In this document: piece after piece, positions 58,010 through 64,000 of the stretch
How the letters are laid out: each line of letters begins with the position of its first letter
Position numbering within the stretch: the first letter of the stretch is position 1
Assembly (NCBI RefSeq): GCF_048544455.1
Contig: NC_133538.1
Location: 454,907,311 to 454,971,310 of the forward strand
Length of the DNA stretch: 64,000 bases
Reading direction: 5' to 3'
Source of the DNA: Silene latifolia
Taxonomy: Eukaryota > Streptophyta > Magnoliopsida > Caryophyllales > Caryophyllaceae
Program-made: the position numbers and the translations under genes
The notes under the pieces: generated by a model
Told to the model about the DNA's origin: nothing
Database searches by the model: none
What the model saw: the letters and a program-made list of their open reading frames with translations, nothing else

Positions 58010-58500
58010 CGGGTAAAAACTGTTGTAAAATTAAAAATCGGACGTTGTTAAAGCGGCCGTTGTAGAAGGTATTTACAACGGTTTGTTTATTTAGTGAAAC
58101 CGTTGTCTAAAGTATTCACCACGGTTAAAAGCCGTTGTTGTTGGGTGGTCTCCGTTGTGGAAAGTGTTTCAAAATTTTGGAGGGAATAATATAACAACGG
58201 TTGTCGTATGTATAACCGTTGTTGTAACTTTCCCTCCAAAATTGTGAAGTCTTTTGACAACGGGTTTATGGTACATACCCGTTGTTGAAATTTTTAGTAA
58301 CAACGGTTCTTTGTTTAATACCCGTTGTTGTAAATTTACCTCCAAAATTGTGAAGACTTTTAACAACGGTTCTTCGATTAAAACCTGTTGTTGAATATTA
58401 TGTGCGGGTAATTGTGAATGTCATTCACAACGGTTTTATTTTTATTAACCGTTGTGAAAGGTATTCACAACGGTTTTTTTTAGTAACCGTTTTTATTACA
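58010..58500. repeat. Subterminal repeats of the CACTA element
   Basis: About 17 copies of ACAACGG(G/T)T or its complement, in both orientations, every 20-40 bp, often as pairs AACAACGG...CCGTTGTT that could form stems. In En/Spm elements such motifs bind TNPA; that role here is inference. Confidence 0.85.
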
Positions 58501-58752
58501 AACTCCTAATGTTTTGAAAAAATAAATTTGTTTCATGCCATTCAAAAACCTGCGGATGTCGTGACACCATATACCAAAGACCAAAGATAAATCACAGTGG
58601 GTTCATCGAACTCAATAGATTCAATTCAACCACAACAAAGAAATGCATCATATATATATATATACTTACAAGGAGTTGAATTTACATGAACTAATCATTC
58701 CCTAACTTCAACAAAAAATTTACTAATAAGTTGATCTAAACTCTGATCAGTA

Positions 58753-61700
58753 TCATGCATTTGTAATATATTCTAAGACGTAGTTGCCCCACATGTCTCT
58801 TACCTCGTCTATATCTATACTTGAGTCTTTGCTCAATCTGTTGTGACCGGTTGATTGCATCTGCGGAAAAAACAAAGAGAAGACATTATGGTATATATAG
58901 CAGAAAGCAAGACAACATTAGCAACATCATGGTATATATAGCAACAAGCAAGACAACATTAGCTCTAATTTAAAAAAAGTAATAAACACATGTTTAAATT
59001 ATTACTAACCTTTCCTGGAATAACGAGATATCTTCGCCTAATAATCTCCAACATGAACCGACAAGCGTAGTATCCACATTGTATGCTATCTGGCTGGCGA
59101 GGGGCCTATTATTACATAAAAAAAAACAGACGAGAGAAGGCTCACATCGGAATCTTGAACTTTAGGTATTGTATTAGTATTAAACACAGATTTTGCACTT
59201 AATGTTATTGTATTTGAGCACGTACCCCCTGTTATCGTAATAAAATCGGGCCAACATCGAGAATCTTCCGTGGGTTGATCCTGCTCGTTTGCTCTTTTCT
59301 TCTTAAAGGCCCTTTTTTAAAAAATAAAAAGGAGGCGAAACTAATTTTTTAGGGGCAAAAATATGAAAGAGCTTTTTTCTATAAATAAAAAATGAAAATG
59401 TTATTATAAATAAATCAATATTATAAACTTACATATTAATCAAGTGCTTAAAAGTCTCGCTTGGTTGATGATGTAAAGAGTCCAACCGAAAACTTTATTC
59501 CTTGTCGGCATGATGATGACTAGCACCCAATGAGTCCTACATCAAGAGACATCATCATTATTAACAAGTACATATATTAGTTATGAAAATGCAATTGTAG
59601 GGGAAAACGTAATATTAATTTGTTTATTACCCTTTTTCATTATAAGCGCCAAAAATCAGCTTCTTGGTTGTCGCCAATTCTTTGAGCAATATAATCTACC
59701 CGTTGTTCGAACGAGAAATCCGGAATAAATAAAGATAAAACATAGGGGCACAGAATCCGTATAGATCGGATGGAATATTCTTCTCCGGGATCACTCTCAA
59801 TTTCAATATCCTACATTATTACGGTATTAATTCCGGTATTTAAAACACTATCTAGTAGTCAGAATATTAGACTATGAAATTATTTATTAAGAAACTTACT
59901 TCATCCAAACAAATATGTGTGATATATCAATCTGGTCTAGGCCAGCCCATACGGCTAGCAGATCCCATGATATAAGCGCTTGGCGCTCAGCCCCTAGAAT
60001 ATCCTCCTCGAGCGGAATAACTATCACTTGCTCGGTGGCTATGCGATGATGGCCACCTCCTCATGCGATCTCATCATCGTCACCGTTCTTACTTTTTGCA
60101 TGTAATCCTTCCCTTTATATTGTGTGGAGTTTAAAGTCCTAACTTTCGGTCCGGAAAGAATGAGTCTTTGATTTTGTGCTACTACCACCAGCCTACACAT
60201 GTAGTAGATAATTAAAATAATAAAAAATCCAAAGGTAACATATCCTAGTTGGAGTAATAAAAATAAAAGCGTACTTAATTAAATACCTCGTCAACCTGCT
60301 CTTTCAATGATGAGGTAGTAGTAGCAGGTAAGACTGGGGACTTAGGCTTATCAGTCTTTTTTGTCCCCTACACAAAATTACCATGCTTTTTATAAATACA
60401 GACAAAATATAAATAAAGGGAGCGAGGTTAATTTTTAAAAAAATGGAGAAGTTAATTAAATACCTCATCAAGTTGTTGTGAAGTCGAGGTCGTTGGCATG
60501 TCTGTGGACTTAGGCTTATCCGCCAAAGCCGTCTTTTTTTTTCCCTACAAAAAAAAATAACATATAAATTTAACATATAAAAACATTCAACAATTAAAAA
60601 TGTAACATATATATAAAGGTATTTCTTCTAACCCCAACTGCTTTCCGCTGCTGAGGCGTCGGAGATATCTTCGCCAAGTAGATGTGAGTTTCAGGCCATT
60701 GGATGAAACTTCAAAGCGCATCTCCCAGAATGGTAATTTCGTCACGAACTGGGACAGGCAGTTGAAAGTTTTCATGGCCTGGAAAGACTGTAGTTATCTC
60801 TACTATTCTATGATTCGGCAAAAGTTTTTCGCCATGAACTACAGTTTCCGCTGCTGCAGATTTGTTTTCTACGAGACCCCGGCCAACACGCACATGTGGC
60901 TTTTCGGTTCTATTAGGGTCAGCAAGAATAACTGGCCTCTTGTTTACGGCCTGAAGAATATACACATACATTATTATATCTTTGCAAAAACGCTTCAGCA
61001 TTCAAAAGATTTTGCAAAAACGCTTTCGATCTCGGGCCGATTTTTGCACAAACTTCAGCATTCATATAAATTTAAGTAATTAAACACTTCATGCATACCT
61101 TACGAAAACAGGAAACGACTTGAAGGGGATGTATCTTGTTTTCCATCAGCCGTCTTCTCAAGTTGGATCTCCTTTTTAGACCCATTATTTACCTAATAAA
61201 ATTAGCCAATTCAATGGCACCATGTCAGAAGTTATAGCATTAGAGCTGGCAGTGAAAACACCCCCTGATCTTACCCAAAAAAAAAAAACAAAAGAAAAAT
61301 AAGGAAGTATATATTAGGTACCTGATCGGCTTTAGTTGTTACAACTTCAGAAGCATTATTAGGTACCTGATCTTTCTGAATCTCGTTGACCGATACTTCC
61401 TTCTCATGTATTGCCAAGGTAGTAGCGGCCTCTTGACCAATCAGTTGTACCTTATTATTACCCCCTTTAGAAATGACATCCTCCATCATCTTCACTTCTT
61501 CTTCGGAAAGCTTACCTCCGAAAGCATTCACTTTAGTAGTACGGATGCCATTAATCAAGTCGCTTGCCAAGAATGTAATGTGTCAGCAATTTTTATCCCA
61601 ACAATAACATGTGAATTGAACTTAAATGAAAATAATAGAATAAATGTTACCATGTCAGCCTTCTCAGACTTAGTCTTCCTTTTCTTCTTTATCTGGGCAG

Positions 61701-62858
61701 TTTTCCCATAATATTTCGTTACTCCAACCTGTAACGGGACGCCCCTCAAACGACCGGATGTTCGGGTCACCGATCGCTCTAGCAAGAACGTCATTACGAC
61801 CACTTTGGGTGAATTTCCCTTCTTCTACCTCTTTCAATACGTTATCCTATAATATATTAAATAAACTTCAAATTATATTTGTGACTAAAATAATAAAGTT
61901 AGTAATGAACTCGTCTTAATAAAATAATGCTTACTATGTTGGCCAAAACTTCCTCATCATATTTGTCACGCGACGACCGGGATCCTTTAGGCGTGTGCCC
62001 TTGTTTATAAGTTACATGCCGATCCACTTCTTTCACTCCCTTTGCCACCTACACATTAACATGGTAACATTTATACACGTAAATGTGTATCAATGCAAGT
62101 CCAAGTGTGATTAAAAAAATAAAGTCTCACAGGGGAATAATGCATGCTACTTACGAGGTCCTCTTCTATCTTTACAGAACCGCCTCGAGAACCATAGAAT
62201 TTCCCCTTCTTGCATGAAATGTTAGCACGATTTCTTCCGCTAACGGCCTTCAAATAATTATATAAAAGCGCAAGTAGATGAGATAATAAAAAGATTATAT
62301 AAAGGACTCATTAATTAAAAAAATGATAGGTAAATCGTTAAAAGGCGAGGATATTTAACCCGAAACTTCTCGGTAGTTCTCATCTTTTGAAAAGATCCCA
62401 TTCTTCCCCGCTTGATGGTGGGACACTTGTTTTCCGGTGGGCTCTTACGCATCTCCCCCATTGCCTTGTCCACATACAACCAATCCCTAGCAATGCCACA
62501 CTTCCACCGCTTTTGTGGACATCCGTTGCCTTATGCATTAAATACTCATCATGGCTTTTATCGGGTATAATAAAGCCTTCCTTTACACGAGCCAAGTATA
62601 ACTCCGCCAATTTTGGATTCAAAGTTCTAACATCATCTAAATGGATAGGCACAAACTGTCTTGTGCAAGCACCAATCCAACTGGAGAAAAGACCCGCATT
62701 TGGACCAGTAGGGAAACCCATCTCACTCCATATTATTTCGAACGGCTGTTTAGCGGCTATAGCTGCAAGGACTTTCTTGCACTTCGTAGCACCCCTCTCA
62801 CCAGGCTTATTATCACCAGGCTCATTATTCTTTTGACTTCTTTTACGTTTTCACCCAT
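58753..62858 (-). pseudogene. TNPA-like / Ulp1-type protease fusion gene of the CACTA element
   Basis: About 15 GT-AG exons on the minus strand: 62,858-62,362; 62,248-62,155; 62,048-61,935; 61,846-61,651; 61,562-61,322; 61,192-61,099; 60,950-60,633; 60,544-60,464; 60,367-60,287; 60,192-59,900; 59,810-59,631; 59,535-59,433; 59,310-59,226; 59,105-59,010; 58,860-58,753. Exon 1 resembles plant En/Spm TNPA proteins (EMGFPTGPNAGLFSSWIGA, ELYLARVKEGFIIPDKS). Exon 7 has the RPVILADPNRTEKPHVRVGR and LPVPVRDEITILGDAL region, also typical. Exons 11-15 form a C48 (Ulp1-like) cysteine protease: THWVLVIIMP holds the His, RLDSLHHQPSETF (another phase) the Asp, QPDSIQCGYYACRFMLEII the Cys. Frameshifts in exons 1, 4 and 12 and a TGA in exon 7 make it a pseudogene. 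TNPA binds the element ends; Ulp1 enzymes cut SUMO from proteins. Confidence 0.8.
60287..60544 (-). repeat. Duplicated 81-bp exon pair in the TNPA-Ulp1 gene
   Basis: Exons at 60,464-60,544 and 60,287-60,367 are each exactly 81 bp, both start with Gly-Lys-rich residues, share DKPKS and TTSTS/TTTSS and end LDE/VDE before a GTATTTAA donor. This looks like an exon duplication that kept phase. They encode a flexible Lys/Ser/Thr/Pro linker between TNPA and protease parts. Confidence 0.7.
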
Positions 62859-63355
62859 GATAATCCTAAAACCCAAATATGAATGATATATGAAATGAAC
62901 AACTTAACAACGTACATGCAGAGTATTATCTAAAACCCTAAACCCTAATAGGAATGAAAATTTAAAACAACAGATTGAGCTTCTAAAATCCTAAACCATG
63001 ATAAGAGGAGTAAAGTAGATGATGAGGGATGATAAAGATAACAAAGAAGACGAAAAACAAACAGATGCATGAAAAAGAAACAAGATGATCGTCTTAAAAC
63101 CCTAATGACGAAACACAAAATTAAAGTGAACATACCTGTTGATGATGATGATAAAGAGAACGAGCAGGATGATAAGGGAAAGCAACGGAATCTGGGCTTC
63201 GGAAACTGGGCGACGGCCAGCGACGAGAATGTAAAAAGCGAGGAAGAGAGAAGAATTAACTCAGGATACCAACGGTTGATCTAATAATGTTGTGTGTGTT
63301 TGTGTATGGCATGCTGTATGGGTTTCTATATTAGTTTTTTATTATGACAAACTAT
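62859..63355. other. Region upstream of the TNPA-Ulp1 gene
   Basis: About 500 bp that should hold the promoter and 5' untranslated region of the minus-strand gene. Open frames on the plus strand (63,069-63,284, Lys/Asp-rich) have no recognisable domain and I do not call a gene. Confidence 0.4.
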
Positions 63356-63592
63356 TGACAACGGGTTCTCAAAACAAAACCGTTGTTATATGTTAATAAC
63401 AACGGGTCAATAAAAGTCAACCGTTGTCAAAACTTTATTACAACGGTTAAAATATACCCGTTGTAATATATTTTCACCAAATTTGCGCCAAAATGAAATA
63501 TGTCAAAAAAATAATTGACAACGGGTAGAGGTACTACACCCGTTGTTGAAAGTATTAACAACGGGTAATTTACATACAACCGTTGTTATTGT
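63356..63592. repeat. Second cluster of ACAACGGGT repeats
   Basis: About ten copies of the same motif as the left subterminal cluster (GACAACGGGT, AACAACGGGT, complement ACCCGTTGTTG), again as facing pairs. It lies between two coding regions of the element, not next to a visible terminus. Confidence 0.85.
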
Positions 63593-63756
63593 TGAACCTC
63601 TCTTTTTTTTTAAAATTACTTGTAATTCCATTACGGTCCAAACTGTAACAATACATACTTAACAAAATTTCAACACCAGCATCCACATCTAATAATAAGA
63701 TCAAGAAAATAAGACAACACCAAGATGCATGCATCTTTGTGTCCCGATGAACTATC

Positions 63757-64000
63757 TCAGGATCGGGGACGTTTCTTGGATGTCATAGTTTCTTCGTTAA
63801 CCCAAATACCTTCACCATGGTCATCAAGCATATAGATGCTTTCAGTGTCCTCATGATCAGTGTCAACATCGTCAAAATAAGATACAGTGTCAACATCCAT
63901 TCCCTCAAAAACGACATCCTGATCATCATCACCATTATCGGATGGACTACTCCTTCTTTTCCTTATAGACAGTACAACATACCACTTCTTATCCATAGGA
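63757..64000 (-). pseudogene. C-terminal end of a probable TNP2 (CACTA) transposase, cut by window edge
   Basis: The frame is open from the window edge to TGA at 63,757. It begins near MDKKWYVVLSIRKRR, which resembles the DKKW.VVL segment in the C-terminal domain of plant CACTA TNP2 transposases (DUF4216-like), followed by an acidic Asp/Glu tail and a basic end (SKKRPRS). TNP2 upstream of TNPA in the same direction is the usual CACTA order. The catalytic part would lie right of the window. Partial, so status (gene or pseudogene) is unknown; the identification rests on one short motif. Confidence 0.5.

Larger units (their letters stand above)
57983..64000 (-). mobile_element. CACTA (En/Spm-type) transposon with TNPA-Ulp1 gene
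   Basis: The left end CACTACTACAGATACAG at 57,983 is a CACTA-type terminal repeat. Subterminal repeats follow, then a minus-strand TNPA-Ulp1 gene (58,753-62,858), a second repeat cluster (63,356-63,592) and the end of a probable TNP2 transposase (63,757 onward). The right end is outside the window. Coding exons carry several frameshifts and a stop, so this copy is decaying. Confidence 0.82.

Noticed and set aside
58010..58500. Regular repeats considered as a CRISPR-like array
   Set aside because: Motifs are short, in both orientations and unevenly spaced behind a CACTA terminus: CACTA subterminal repeats in a plant genome.
61406..62836. Plus-strand frames of 101-149 residues in the CACTA element
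   Set aside because: They are opposite to the TNPA-like exons, which have the recognisable motifs and splice sites.

Overview
The window is plant nuclear DNA made almost entirely of transposable elements nested inside one another. I found no intact host gene. The evidence for a plant is the set of Ty1/copia and Ty3/gypsy retrotransposons with initiator-Met-tRNA-type primer sites, a Tat-type gypsy element with two RNase H domains, CACTA transposons and a FAR1-like gene. A Tat element with an antisense gene and LTRs rich in palindromic CTCGAYCGAG motifs would fit Caryophyllales (Silene-like genomes), but that is recollection, not something I could test.

Layout from left to right. (1) 1-10,464: a left-hand stack on the minus strand. 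The 5' end of a Ty3-type element (E, 1-1434) cuts the gag of a copia element (D, 1435-5299). D sits in the leader of another copia element (C, 5300-8304). C abuts a non-LTR stretch (8305-9690) that adjoins the truncated 3' LTR of copia element B. (2) 9,691-27,104: element B, a decayed minus-strand gag-pol copia element. It is split by element A (13,159-21,885, plus strand), an 8.7-kb element that keeps a full-length gag but has no pol; the 5-bp target duplication CATAT is intact. (3) 27,105-51,356: a FAR1-like (MULE-derived) gene whose exon is split by the Tat gypsy element F (27,712-49,004, target duplication ATACT). F carries its polyprotein on the minus strand and a spliced gene on the plus strand. 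F is itself split in the integrase by element G (32,652-43,947, target duplication GCTCC), a second gag-only copia element. G contains a 2.5-kb CACTA-like element (35,179-37,690, target duplication ATA) that carries a 5S rRNA-derived segment. (4) 52,101-54,139: a higher-order tandem repeat of about 525 bp built from fold-back units. (5) 54,140-57,240: a second LTR related to E (H), interrupted by a 5'-truncated LINE with a perfect 15-bp target duplication. (6) 57,983-64,000: a CACTA transposon. It has a minus-strand gene of about 15 exons that joins a TNPA-like region to an Ulp1-type cysteine protease, and the C-terminal end of a probable TNP2 transposase runs off the right edge.

How the parts may work together: B is the gag-pol type copia element. 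A and G share its gag family, primer site, polypurine tract and 3' untranslated region but lack pol, so they look like passengers that depend on a B-like partner. The protein-coding parts of B, D, F, the FAR1-like gene and the CACTA gene all carry stops or frameshifts; only the gags of A and G remain open end to end. All boundaries come from paired LTR ends, primer sites and target duplications read by eye.
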